Assembly: GCA_002307065.1 (NCBI GenBank) | Contig: DBTN01000010.1 | Coordinates: 103,916 to 167,915, forward strand | Length of the DNA stretch: 64,000 nucleotides | Direction: 5' to 3' | Source of the DNA: Akkermansiaceae bacterium UBA1315 | Lineage (GTDB): Bacteria > Verrucomicrobiota > Verrucomicrobiia > Verrucomicrobiales > Akkermansiaceae | In this document: one piece after another, positions 8,274-17,115 of the stretch | How positions within the stretch are numbered: position 1 is the first letter of the stretch | Layout of the letters: every line of letters begins with the position of its first letter | Translations under genes and position numbers: made by a program | The notes under the pieces: generated by a model | Seen by the model: only the letters and a program-made list of their open reading frames with translations | Told to the model about the DNA's origin: nothing | Database searches by the model: none

Positions 8274-9113
8274 TTGTCACACGCCGACTCCAAAGCCGTT
8301 CCCGCTTTTTCAGAATCCCGCAGCTTCGGCTCTTGGCTGAGAACCCCTTGGGATTACCTCGCCATGGCGATCGGCCTTTCCTACTGGGGGATTTTCGGAA
8401 CGCTTTTCACGATCATCGGCGGCGTGCTCTACTTGATGCTTCCTCCCAAACTCGGGCAAAACCTCGGCAGAAAAGCGATCCATCAGATCTTTCGCTGGTT
8501 CGTCTTTTACCTCCGCGCCAGCGACCTCGTTCGTTCCGATCTCCGAGCACTCGCACCGCTCAAAAATCTCCACCATCCCATCATCGTTGCGCCGAATCAT
8601 ACTTCTCTCTGGGACGTGGTGTTTATCATCGCCCGCCTTCCGCAGGGCGTCTGCGTCATCAAGGAATCCATCCTCCGCAATTTTGTCTTGGGCGGCGCCG
8701 CGCGTTTGGCTCGTTACATTCCCAACGGTGCGACGACTCGAATGATTCGGGACGCCGCCGATTCTCTTTCGGAAAATGGACACTTGTTGATTTTTCCGGA
8801 AGGAACCCGGACGGCACCGGACGCACGCTGGATCAATCCGCTCAAAGGGGGCTGCGCGCTCATCGCCTGCCGTGCGAAGACACCGGTCTACCCGCTTTTC
8901 ATCCGCAGCAACACTCGATTTCTTCAGAAAGGCTGGCCGCTGTGGAAACGACCTATTTTCCCCATCCACCTTCAAATCGATCTCGGCGAACCGGTTTTCC
9001 CGTCCGAAAATGAATCTCCCCAACAATTCACCTTACGCCTCCAATCGATCTACGAACAGGAGCTCGCTAAGCCTCATCCGCTCCGCAGGCAGATGATTCC
9101 GACCTCAGAATAA
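8274..9113 (+). CDS. 1-acyl-sn-glycerol-3-phosphate acyltransferase-like protein (PlsC family)
   Basis: This 279-residue protein carries the acyltransferase motifs NHTSLWD (about 108-114, the catalytic HxxxxD) and FPEGTRT (motif III). A hydrophobic helix lies at about residues 30-55. It should transfer an acyl chain to lysophosphatidate or a related acceptor at the inner membrane. The longest frame begins with TTG at 8274; the first ATG is at 8364 and would remove 30 residues but keep all motifs. The neighbours are a hotdog dehydratase (divergent), a GT2 and a methyltransferase. Confidence 0.85.
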   Translation: MSHADSKAVPAFSESRSFGSWLRTPWDYLAMAIGLSYWGIFGTLFTIIGGVLYLMLPPKLGQNLGRKAIHQIFRWFVFYLRASDLVRSDLRALAPLKNLHHPIIVAPNHTSLWDVVFIIARLPQGVCVIKESILRNFVLGGAARLARYIPNGATTRMIRDAADSLSENGHLLIFPEGTRTAPDARWINPLKGGCALIACRAKTPVYPLFIRSNTRFLQKGWPLWKRPIFPIHLQIDLGEPVFPSENESPQQFTLRLQSIYEQELAKPHPLRRQMIPTSE

Positions 9114-9163
9114 AATATCCCGAAGCTTGCCCGCATCGCCGCTGCCGGTTAAAGCCAAGCCAC

Positions 9164-9946
9164 ATGCCCCACGTGCGCCCCCTCATTCTCATCCCCAGTT
9201 ACAATACCGGTCCTATTCTGTATGAAACAGTAATCTCCGCCCTGGGGCAAAAGGAACCGGTTTGGGTTGTGGTGGATGGATCAACGGACGATTCGGCCAA
9301 GCTGTTGGAAACCATCCAACAATCCGAACCGAACGGTTTCCGGGTCATCATTTTAGCGCAAAATTGCGGAAAAGGCAGCGCGGTCCTCCACGGTCTGCGA
9401 GAAGCGATCGCCGCCGGTTTTACCCATGTTTTGACGATGGACGCAGACGGTCAACATCCGGCGAGTCACATTTCGCGGTTCGTCGAACTTTCCGCCAAAC
9501 ATCCCGAAGCCGCTGTTTTCGGACGCCCGATCTTTGATGATGACGCACCTAATCTGCGAGTCCAAGGGCGCCGGATTTCGAACTTTTGGGCAAATCTTGA
9601 AACTCTCGGCTGGGGGATCGACGATTCCCTTTTCGGCATGCGGCTTTACCCGGCGGAGGATCTGCTGGCGGTGATGGAATCGACCCCATTCGCGCGGCGG
9701 TTCGACTTTGATCCGGAAGTCGCCGTCCGCCTCGCCTGGCGTGGAGTCCCGATTTTGAATCTCCCCACACCGGTTCGTTACCCAAGCCGTGAAGAAGGTG
9801 GAGTTTCTCAATTTCGATACCTTCGCGATAACGTGCTGCTTTCTTGGATGCACGCCCGTCTGGTGCTCGGGTTCTTGATCCGCTTACCCTATCTTTTCTT
9901 CCGGGGTGAAAGCCCGCTGGAATCCGTTAACCCTCCGGCCCGTTGA
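9164..9946 (+). CDS. Family 2 glycosyltransferase
   Basis: This 260-residue GT-A protein opens with ILIPSYNTG, then VVVDGSTDDS. The DxD-type metal motif lies in TMDADGQHP (about 91-99). A short hydrophobic C-terminus (LLSWMHARLVLGFLIRLPYLFF) may associate with the membrane. It resembles dolichol-phosphate-mannose-synthase-like GT2 enzymes that use nucleotide sugars. The stop codon overlaps the TTG start of the following methyltransferase, so the two are translationally coupled. The acceptor is unknown. Confidence 0.85.
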   Translation: MPHVRPLILIPSYNTGPILYETVISALGQKEPVWVVVDGSTDDSAKLLETIQQSEPNGFRVIILAQNCGKGSAVLHGLREAIAAGFTHVLTMDADGQHPASHISRFVELSAKHPEAAVFGRPIFDDDAPNLRVQGRRISNFWANLETLGWGIDDSLFGMRLYPAEDLLAVMESTPFARRFDFDPEVAVRLAWRGVPILNLPTPVRYPSREEGGVSQFRYLRDNVLLSWMHARLVLGFLIRLPYLFFRGESPLESVNPPAR

Positions 9947-10638
9947 AAGATTCATCCCACCAAAAAATCGCCCGCCTCTTTCAAAGGCGTTGGGATTCGC
10001 ATTACGTCGCCGCGAAACTCCGGACTGATCCGCTGTATGACGCGGTCTATTCCGAACTGAAAGATTCCGAACTTCCCTTGCTTGATCTCGGCTGCGGACT
10101 GGGTCTGCTGGCGTTTTTCCTACGCGAAAAAGGGCTGAGCTTTCCCATCCTCGGACTCGACTACGATTCTCGAAAAGCCGCTTCGGCAAATCATGCGGTC
10201 GAACTGTCAAAAAACCGCGATCTGAATTTCGCCCATCACGATGCGCGAAACGGCCTCCCCGAACACTCGGGTAACGTCACGATTCTCGACATTCTGCAGT
10301 TTTTCACGCCTTCCGAATTGGAAACCTTGCTCGCCCTCGCCAGCGAACGCGTTGCCCCTGGAGGCAAACTTGTCATTCGCTCGGGACTGAAAGACACCTC
10401 TTGGCGGTTTAAAATCACCTATCTCGGAGATATGTTGGCGAAAGCGACGTTCTGGATGAAAGCCGCGCCGACCCATTATCCAACCGCGGAGGATTTCCAA
10501 AAAATCCTTTCCCCGTTCGGCTCGGTTCGAATCCTCCCGCTGTGGGGAAAGACCCCTTTCAACAATCATTTGATTGTCTTGGAACGAGCCGCCAGCACCG
10601 CATCCAAAACCGGTGCCGCGATCGAAGTCGCCTCGTGA
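9943..10638 (+). CDS. Class I SAM-dependent methyltransferase
   Basis: A 231-residue Rossmann methyltransferase. Motif I is LLDLGCGLGLL (about 46-56), followed by ILGLDYDSRKAA and a VTILDILQFF strand. The start is TTG overlapping the stop of the GT2 gene. The last 73 bp overlap, tail to tail, the convergent polysaccharide deacetylase gene. The substrate cannot be told; the context suggests a lipid or glycolipid product. Confidence 0.8.
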   Translation: MKDSSHQKIARLFQRRWDSHYVAAKLRTDPLYDAVYSELKDSELPLLDLGCGLGLLAFFLREKGLSFPILGLDYDSRKAASANHAVELSKNRDLNFAHHDARNGLPEHSGNVTILDILQFFTPSELETLLALASERVAPGGKLVIRSGLKDTSWRFKITYLGDMLAKATFWMKAAPTHYPTAEDFQKILSPFGSVRILPLWGKTPFNNHLIVLERAASTASKTGAAIEVAS

Positions 10639-11735
10639 AGCAGCACGATATCCCCTTTTGCAAGGTTGGGTAAAATCCGGGCAAGAACCGGTCCCGGTGA
10701 TTTTGCGACCGCATCGAATCCGCGGCGATTCCATCCCATGATTTCCATTCCGAGCTGGCCGGTGACCGGATGAGTGAAAAGATTTCGATGACCAACCGGT
10801 GCGCGAAACCACTTCGGACGAAAACCGGTCGTTTCAAAAATGACTTCCTGGCAATCCACGATTTCCCGTCGCGTCCGCACCGGCCCCAGCGACCAAAATT
10901 CGCCGCTCGGATGAGTCATGGTGTGATTTCCAATCTCGTGGCCTCGTCGTAAGACTTCGCGGGCCAGCTCCGGATAAGCACGCACCTTTTCGCCAATCAT
11001 AAAAAAGATCGCCTTGGTTTGATGGACATCGAGCAGATCTAACAGAACCGGCGTATCATCCGGGTCGGGACCATCGTCGATCGTGATCCATATTTCGTCA
11101 TCACCGGTTTCCAGATGAACCGGGCCGAGCCATTGGCAGGAGGGATTTAACACGGACCAGCAAAACAACGCTGACATCAGAACCGCACCGCCCAGCGCCC
11201 AGTGCCAACTCCAGTGGAATCCCAACGACACCATCGCCGCGTGCGCGAAGACAAACAAGAACACCCGCCAAGTGTTTCCGATCCTACCGGTCCACCTCAT
11301 GGATTTCCTGAATCCCAGTAAAATCAACGCCGCTGTGTTCAACGCAAAAATCCCCAACCACGTCCATGCCAACACGTTTACAATGGGCGGGCCACCGATT
11401 CTGAAACATCCCCAAGCCACCATCAAACCCAGCCAAAACCGCCACTGGCATTGAGCCCCTCGCACAAACGGCACCAGTGATAAAATGGACAAGACGAGAA
11501 ACGCGACCGGCAGCGCCAGTGAAATCCCGAGCCCCCTTCCTAAACCCGCGACGAATCCTTCAGCAATCGCCACCCAGACAGTCAGCGGAACCAAAAACCC
11601 CAGCACCGCGCATTCCAACCGGTGCATGCCACACCAATCCGCTTTTTCGTAATCTTCGGCTCGGCAGCAAGCATCCTTGCCGCCGAACACGCGAAACAAC
11701 GCTGAGACCGCCCGGTTGTCCGATACCTGTCTCAT
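10566..11735 (-). CDS. Polysaccharide deacetylase (NodB domain) with N-terminal membrane region
   Basis: This 389-residue protein has five or six hydrophobic helices in residues 40-195, followed by a NodB/CE4 domain. The metal and base motif is ITIDDGPDPDD (Asp220, Asp221), and the metal-binding HxxxH is HTMTHP (His271, His275). FRAPVGHRN and ILLHE-like segments follow. CE4 enzymes remove acetyl groups from GlcNAc-type polymers. The active domain would sit at the membrane. The first ~36 residues before M37 (11627) are of doubtful reality. The 3' end overlaps the methyltransferase gene on the other strand by 73 bp. Confidence 0.8.
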   Translation of the reverse strand: MRQVSDNRAVSALFRVFGGKDACCRAEDYEKADWCGMHRLECAVLGFLVPLTVWVAIAEGFVAGLGRGLGISLALPVAFLVLSILSLVPFVRGAQCQWRFWLGLMVAWGCFRIGGPPIVNVLAWTWLGIFALNTAALILLGFRKSMRWTGRIGNTWRVFLFVFAHAAMVSLGFHWSWHWALGGAVLMSALFCWSVLNPSCQWLGPVHLETGDDEIWITIDDGPDPDDTPVLLDLLDVHQTKAIFFMIGEKVRAYPELAREVLRRGHEIGNHTMTHPSGEFWSLGPVRTRREIVDCQEVIFETTGFRPKWFRAPVGHRNLFTHPVTGQLGMEIMGWNRRGFDAVAKSPGPVLARILPNLAKGDIVLLHEATSIAAPVLDAVLAARSKTIK

Positions 11736-11757
11736 GATGGGAGCGAAAAACGGGAGA

Positions 11758-13281
11758 TCACTCCCACTCGATGCTGGCCGGAGGCTTGGTGGAAACGTCG
11801 TAAAGCACGCGGTTGATGCCCTTCACCTCATTGAGAATCCGGTGGCTCGTTTCGCGGAGAATCTGATACGGCAGTTCCACCCAGTCAGCCGTCATCGCAT
11901 CTTCCGATATCACCGCTCGTAGAGAAATCGCCCACTCATAACTCCGCTCGTCACCTTTGACGCCGACGGTTTTGACCGGCACCAGCCCGGCATAGGCTTG
12001 CCAGACTTTGTCATACCAACCGTGCTCTTTCAGTTTCCCGATGAAAATCGCATCGCACTCGCGGATGATGTGAAGCCGCTCTTCATTGACGACGCCAGGG
12101 CAGCGAACCGCAAGGCCCGGACCAGGGAAAGGATGACGTTGGAGAATGTCCCGCGGAATTCCCAGAGCAATTCCCAACTCACGGACTTCGTCTTTGAAAA
12201 GCTCGGCAAGCGGTTCAAGAACCTTGCCTTGAGCCTGCAGTTCCAGGATTCGATCCACCCGGTTGTGGTGCGTTTTGATTTTCGACGCCTTCGATTTCGC
12301 GTTCGACGCACTTTCGATCACGTCTGGATAAAGCGTCCCCTGCGCAAGCATCTCCGCATCACCGACCGAGTCCCAAAAGACATCAATGAAAAGATTGCCG
12401 ATGATCACCCGCTTTTTCTCAGGATCATCCACACCATCGAGAGCTGTTAGAAAACGCTCGGCGCAATCGACGGTTTCGATCGGAACGCCCATGCGTGCGA
12501 AATTTTTCCGAACTTCAATGCCCTCATCCTTTCGCATCAAACCGTGATCGACAAAAATCGCGCGCACGTTCGCACCGGCAGCGTGAAGCAGTACGGCGAG
12601 CACCGTACTATCCACTCCACCGGAAACTCCGCAGACGATTTGCCGATCTCCAACGGTCGCCCGAATTCCATCGATGATCTCACGTTTGAAGTCGTCGATG
12701 TGGAACGGTTGAAGATCCTTCGCGTGCGACAAGAAGTTATTCAAAATCTGCAAGCCTTCGTGACTGTGAGTCACCTCGGGATGGAACTGGATGCCAAAAC
12801 AAGTCTCGTTCCATTTCAGCGAAACCGGGGTCCCGTGCTGATTCCGAGCGATGACTTTGGCACCATCCGGAATCACTTTCACCGTGTCCGAGTGGCTCAT
12901 CCACACTTGCGACGGCGAATTGATCCCTTCGTACAAACCGGTCGCTTCATCCGTAAACAAACTTGCCGGTCCATATTCGCGGCGATCGCTGGCTTCCACA
13001 CTGCCGCCGAACTTGATGTTCAACAGCTGCATGCCGTAACAGACACCGAGAACCGGCACGCCGAACGCCATCAACGCAGCGAAATCCAAATCGGGAGCAT
13101 CCGGTTCGCTCGTGCTGCTCGGTCCACCGGAAAGAATGATCGCTCCCGGTTGACCGATGTTAGGAAAATCCTCGATCGCATACAGCTTCGCAAAATAGCC
13201 AAGCTCCCGGACGCGACGAACGATGAGCTGAGTGTATTGAGAACCGAAATCGAGGACGGCGACGTGTTGTTGGTCGTGCAT
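11758..13281 (-). CDS. guaA: GMP synthase (glutamine-hydrolysing)
   Basis: A 507-residue protein with the GATase domain first (nucleophile in GVCYGMQLL, Cys81; HPEVTHS). The ATP-pyrophosphatase P-loop (GVSGGVDSTV) follows, then the C-terminal dimerisation domain ending in KPPASIEWE. It aminates XMP to GMP. It lies 30 bp downstream of guaB on the same strand, so the two steps from IMP to GMP are encoded together. Length and motifs are complete. Confidence 0.97.
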   Translation of the reverse strand: MHDQQHVAVLDFGSQYTQLIVRRVRELGYFAKLYAIEDFPNIGQPGAIILSGGPSSTSEPDAPDLDFAALMAFGVPVLGVCYGMQLLNIKFGGSVEASDRREYGPASLFTDEATGLYEGINSPSQVWMSHSDTVKVIPDGAKVIARNQHGTPVSLKWNETCFGIQFHPEVTHSHEGLQILNNFLSHAKDLQPFHIDDFKREIIDGIRATVGDRQIVCGVSGGVDSTVLAVLLHAAGANVRAIFVDHGLMRKDEGIEVRKNFARMGVPIETVDCAERFLTALDGVDDPEKKRVIIGNLFIDVFWDSVGDAEMLAQGTLYPDVIESASNAKSKASKIKTHHNRVDRILELQAQGKVLEPLAELFKDEVRELGIALGIPRDILQRHPFPGPGLAVRCPGVVNEERLHIIRECDAIFIGKLKEHGWYDKVWQAYAGLVPVKTVGVKGDERSYEWAISLRAVISEDAMTADWVELPYQILRETSHRILNEVKGINRVLYDVSTKPPASIEWE

Positions 13282-13311
13282 GAAAGTGAAATGAAAAGCG
13301 GCGGAAATGAA

Positions 13312-14766
13312 TCAGCTCAGGGGTTGGTAGTTGGTCGGTTCTTCGGTCATGACAATGTCATGAACGTGGCTTTCGCGAAGTCCGCCGGTCGTGATGCGAG
13401 TGAAGCTGGCTTTCTCGCGAAGTTCGGCAAGGGTAGACGCCCCGACATATCCCATGCCGGATTTCAATCCACCCATCAGTTGGAAAATGACATCCGAAAG
13501 CGGGCCTTTGTAGGGCACGCGGCCTTCGACGCCTTCCGCCACCAGCTTTCCTGAGCTGTTTTGGCTATACCGATCGCCCGCGCCTTTTTGCATCGCGCCG
13601 ATCGATCCCATCCCACGGTAGGTTTTGAAACGACGTCCCATCGATTGCACCGTTTGACCGGGGCTTTCGCGAGTTCCCGCAAGAAGCGAACCGAGCATCA
13701 CCAAATCCGCTCCCGCAGCGATCGCTTTCACAATATCACCCGAATAACGAATGCCACCGTCGGCGATGACTTTCACGCCATGCTCACGGCAGTAGCCGGC
13801 GACGTTTTGAATCGCGGTAAACTGTGGCATCCCCACCCCCGCGATGACGCGAGTGGTGCAGATCGATCCCGGTCCGACGCCGACTTTCACCGCACTCGCA
13901 CCGGCGGCGACGAGATCGCGAGCGCCTTGTTCGGTCACCACGTTGCCAGCGACCACCGGACGGTCAGAAAGTCCGCGCAGTTTTTCGATCACGTCCATCA
14001 CATGCCGGGTGTGACCCGTTGCGGCATCAATGAAAAGAGCGTCAGCACCCGCATCAATCAAAGCGCGGGCACGATCATAACAATCCGGCCCTACGCCGAC
14101 AGCGGCACCGCATCGAAGCTGACCGTTAAAATCCTTGGCGGCATTGGTGAAAGTGATTCGTTTTTCAATGTCCGAACCGGTGATCAAACCCGCCAGTTTT
14201 CCCGACTCATCAACAAGCGGAAGTTTTTCAATCCGGTTTTGATAAAGGATGCGACGAGCTTCTTCGAGACCGGTATTGGCCGGAGCAGTGATCAACCTTT
14301 CGCGCGGCGTCATGACATCGCCGACCTTCGCGTCCTGCCGGTCTAGATAACGGACATCACGCCCGGTCACCATCCCTTCGAGGTGGCCGTCCGCATCGAC
14401 TACCGGGAATCCCGAAAAGCCATTCTTCGCCATGATCGAGCGCACATGCGTCACGGTGTCATCCTTGCGCACCGTATGCGGCTTCTGAATCACCGCGTTT
14501 TCGGAACGCTTCACGCGAGAAACCATGAGCGCTTGTTCATCGATCGGGCATGCCCGATGGATCACGCCCAATCCGCCTTCGCGAGCGAGAGCGATCGCGA
14601 GGTCATGCTCCGAGACCGTGTCCATCGCGGCCGATACGACCGGCAAATGAAGCGGGATACCCGCCGTAATGTGTGTTGAAAGATCCGCCTCCCCTGGCAA
14701 TACCGCGCTCATCGCAGGCACCAGAAGGACGTCGTCAAATGATAATCCCAGAGAAATCTCCGCCAT
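13312..14766 (-). CDS. guaB: IMP dehydrogenase
   Basis: From the ATG at 14766 ([17 protein letters not shown]) this is a 484-residue enzyme. The TIM barrel is interrupted by a pair of CBS domains (about 90-205). It has the catalytic loop [15 protein letters not shown], and the flap contains [16 protein letters not shown]. It oxidises IMP to XMP with NAD. The frame is open to 14847, but the extra N-terminus does not match the family. guaA follows, giving a guaBA operon. Confidence 0.97.
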   Translation of the reverse strand: MAEISLGLSFDDVLLVPAMSAVLPGEADLSTHITAGIPLHLPVVSAAMDTVSEHDLAIALAREGGLGVIHRACPIDEQALMVSRVKRSENAVIQKPHTVRKDDTVTHVRSIMAKNGFSGFPVVDADGHLEGMVTGRDVRYLDRQDAKVGDVMTPRERLITAPANTGLEEARRILYQNRIEKLPLVDESGKLAGLITGSDIEKRITFTNAAKDFNGQLRCGAAVGVGPDCYDRARALIDAGADALFIDAATGHTRHVMDVIEKLRGLSDRPVVAGNVVTEQGARDLVAAGASAVKVGVGPGSICTTRVIAGVGMPQFTAIQNVAGYCREHGVKVIADGGIRYSGDIVKAIAAGADLVMLGSLLAGTRESPGQTVQSMGRRFKTYRGMGSIGAMQKGAGDRYSQNSSGKLVAEGVEGRVPYKGPLSDVIFQLMGGLKSGMGYVGASTLAELREKASFTRITTGGLRESHVHDIVMTEEPTNYQPLS

Positions 14767-14843
14767 GGGGAAGTGAATAGAGGCCGCCCCCAGTGTGCAA
14801 GGCCGAATCCGAATCGGGAGAAATTTTTCTTCCGAACTCGAAC

Positions 14844-15461
14844 TCAATTGCCGGTCGAAACCATCGGAATCGGCACGGTAACCACCTGCATCCCAGCACG
14901 TTCTGCCGCAAGAATTCCCGGAGGTGCATCTTCAACTGCCAGGCATTTCGTCGGATCCACCCCGAGCAGTTTCGCGGCGCGCAGGAAAACGTCAGGTGCC
15001 GGTTTTCCTTCGGCCACGTCATCGGCGGTCACGACTTCGTCAAACCAATCGGAAATTCCCACGCTGCGCAGGGTTTTTTCGATCACCATTCTGGTGCCAC
15101 CGGTCGCAATCGCCATCGGCACTTTCCCGCGAAGCGATTCCGCAAAGTTGGCAACTTCCTCAATCAATTTCACCAAATGCAGCCGACGCAGATACGCTTC
15201 CCGTTTCGCGAGTGCGACCGAATGAGGATCAAGCCGCAGGTCGTATTCGCTATTCAACTCGACCACGATGTCGCGAGTCGGGCGACCGCCCATGGCCAGG
15301 AAGACATCTTCTTTGAAAATACCGCCTGCACCGAAAAATGTCAGAGCCTCACACCATGCTTCGAAATGCGCTGGCATCGAATCGACCAACGTGCCGTCAC
15401 AATCAAAAATGACAGCTTCAAAGCCGTTCTGCGGAAATGAAATCGGACCAACACTTGTCAT
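14844..15461 (-). CDS. HAD-superfamily hydrolase, beta-phosphoglucomutase-like
   Basis: A protein of about 205 residues with HAD motif I FDCDGTLVDS, motif II (IATGG), motif III Lys in EGKPAPDVF and motif IV VEDAPPG. The cap domain is alpha-helical, as in sugar phosphatases and beta-phosphoglucomutases. Its neighbour is a UDP-glucose pyrophosphorylase, so a sugar phosphate substrate is plausible. The ATG at 15461 is preferred, with an open extension to 15500. No ribosome-binding site separates the choices. Confidence 0.8.
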   Translation of the reverse strand: MTSVGPISFPQNGFEAVIFDCDGTLVDSMPAHFEAWCEALTFFGAGGIFKEDVFLAMGGRPTRDIVVELNSEYDLRLDPHSVALAKREAYLRRLHLVKLIEEVANFAESLRGKVPMAIATGGTRMVIEKTLRSVGISDWFDEVVTADDVAEGKPAPDVFLRAAKLLGVDPTKCLAVEDAPPGILAAERAGMQVVTVPIPMVSTGN

Positions 15462-15542
15462 AGTGCCGCAGGGCTTAAGGATCGAATCACCGGTTGGCAA
15501 GAACCGACCTTTGAAAAATTCAAACAGAATCTAACAGCATCA

Positions 15543-15581
15543 GGAAGGACCGCTGTATCAGTCGCTTACAACGGTCCTTCC
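15543..15581 (-). terminator. Long hairpin downstream of the UGPase gene
   Basis: A perfect 10-bp inverted repeat (GGAAGGACCG / CGGTCCTTCC) with a 19-nt loop lies 14 bp beyond the UGPase stop. No clear T-run follows on either strand, so it may be a weak terminator or an RNA 3'-end stabiliser. Confidence 0.5.
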
Positions 15582-15594
15582 CGACCCCTTAAAA

Positions 15595-16983
15595 TCACAG
15601 CTCCACCGTCTGATCGGCGTACGTCCCGGCGGAAATACGAGCGATTTCCGAGTTTGGATTTCGGAAGCTGACCTCTCCTTTGATGACCACACCGGTTTCG
15701 AAATGAACAGGACCTTCGACACTGAGCGATTTGCATTGGATCAAGCTCGGGATCCCCAGTGAATCGATCTGATCAACCAGTTTGTATTCGTCAGAAAGCA
15801 GGATCAACGGAGGCACCCCTTTGCGGTCCGCGTGAAGACGAACTTGGCCGTTCTCGAGGATTTCATAAGCGTCAGAACGCAGGGCAAGGAGATCTCCCGT
15901 GGTCTTGACCGGCGCAAAGCGGCTGCGCGGAACTTCAATCGCGGTCGATCCTGAAAAGCACTCGATCGCGGCGCCCATCGCGGTTTCCAACTGGACGACC
16001 GCCGGGGATTTTTTGTCGCGCGGGTCGACAGTTTTCTTATTGCGGATCATCGGCAGTGGCAGCACACCGGAATCCGCAGCGAGCTGATCTTTCAACAGAT
16101 CCAAACGCAGCCAGAGACTGTTGGTATTAAAAAACCGGTGACGATCAATGTCTTGAAACGCATCCAGATCCGCATCCGGGCACTGAGCAACCTCGCGCAA
16201 CAGCAAGCGGTCGTCGTTTTTACGGACTGCGAGATGACCGCCCTTTCGATCCGCTGCGGTGCGACGGGTCACTTCCATCAAGAACGGGGCGTTCGAATCC
16301 GCGAAATGCTGCAGCAACGCCGGATCAAGAATCGCCCCGAGGTTGTCGGAGTTCGAAACAAACGCATACAAAATCCCCTCTTCCAGCAATCGGTCCAGCC
16401 ACCCGCTTCCGACCAAAGCCGGGAAAAGATCGCCATGCCCGGGCGGACACCATTCGAGATCGGGATCCGCCGGCCATGAAACCGGTTCAAGAGTCGCCGC
16501 ATCGATTTTAGGAATTTGATTTTGCATCAGCTCCACCTCCGAAGCGTCCGCCAATTCATCCGCGCGGTATCGCTCAAGGTGATTCAACGTATCTTCGCTC
16601 GTGCTGAAGCTGTTCATCAGCAAAAGCCGGACATTCGATCCAGTCGCTTTGCGCAGATCCAGAATTTGGCGAACCATCAAATCGACGAAATTGACGCCAT
16701 CGCGGATGGGCAAAAGACTCTTCGGCCCCGTCAGGCCCATTCCGGTTCCCAGTCCGCCGTTTAACTTGATGACGACCGCTTTCGAAAGCAGCTCAGGATC
16801 GATCGAACCTTTTGGAAGACTTTCAAAGGAAGTGATGTCTTGAACCGGGGCGATCGATTCTTCCGGAATCATCCCGGTTTCATCGCGAACGAGCGCTTCA
16901 TAATTCCGGCGGAACGCACGGATTGCGGCATCGCCCATTCCGGCGGCGGTCATTTTCGTTTCGAAAGCTTTAAAATTTCCCAT
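15595..16983 (-). CDS. UTP--glucose-1-phosphate uridylyltransferase, eukaryotic (UGP2-like) type
   Basis: A 462-residue protein from the ATG at 16983 (MGNFKAFETKMTAAGMG). The nucleotide-binding signature is KLNGGLGTGMGLTGPKSL. FVSNSDNLGA and FNTNSLW follow, and a C-terminal beta-helical tail ends IVIKGEVSFRNPNSEIA-like. This is the eukaryotic UGP2 architecture, unrelated in length to the ~290-residue GalU of most bacteria. It makes UDP-glucose. The frame is open upstream to 17085 through the clpC terminator, which is not coding. It lies downstream of the clpC operon but is separated from it by that terminator. Confidence 0.9.
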   Translation of the reverse strand: MGNFKAFETKMTAAGMGDAAIRAFRRNYEALVRDETGMIPEESIAPVQDITSFESLPKGSIDPELLSKAVVIKLNGGLGTGMGLTGPKSLLPIRDGVNFVDLMVRQILDLRKATGSNVRLLLMNSFSTSEDTLNHLERYRADELADASEVELMQNQIPKIDAATLEPVSWPADPDLEWCPPGHGDLFPALVGSGWLDRLLEEGILYAFVSNSDNLGAILDPALLQHFADSNAPFLMEVTRRTAADRKGGHLAVRKNDDRLLLREVAQCPDADLDAFQDIDRHRFFNTNSLWLRLDLLKDQLAADSGVLPLPMIRNKKTVDPRDKKSPAVVQLETAMGAAIECFSGSTAIEVPRSRFAPVKTTGDLLALRSDAYEILENGQVRLHADRKGVPPLILLSDEYKLVDQIDSLGIPSLIQCKSLSVEGPVHFETGVVIKGEVSFRNPNSEIARISAGTYADQTVEL

Positions 16984-17059
16984 ATCGTTACGAAAAACGT
17001 GGGACAAAATTCCAAACCGGTCACGCCGAAAACCGAACCATTTCTGGGCTACTCGACCC

Positions 17060-17093
17060 AAAAAAAGCGCGATGGCCGAGACCATCGCGCTTT
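17060..17093 (-). terminator. Intrinsic terminator of the mcsA-mcsB-clpC operon
   Basis: On the minus strand a perfect 10-bp stem (AGCGCGATGG / CCATCGCGCT, loop CCGAGA on the plus strand) is followed by seven T residues. It lies directly after the clpC stop. Confidence 0.9.
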
Positions 17094-17115
17094 CGGAATG
17101 TTCAGACTGGATGGA

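Noticed and set aside
7716..11735. Aryl-polyene-type biosynthetic cluster
   Set aside because: A dehydratase, acyltransferase, glycosyltransferase and methyltransferase are present, but no ketosynthase, ketoreductase or acyl carrier protein is, so the call is not supported.
12544..13554. Plus-strand ORF of 336 codons across guaA and guaB
   Set aside because: It spans the intergenic gap antisense to two conserved genes and has shadow composition.
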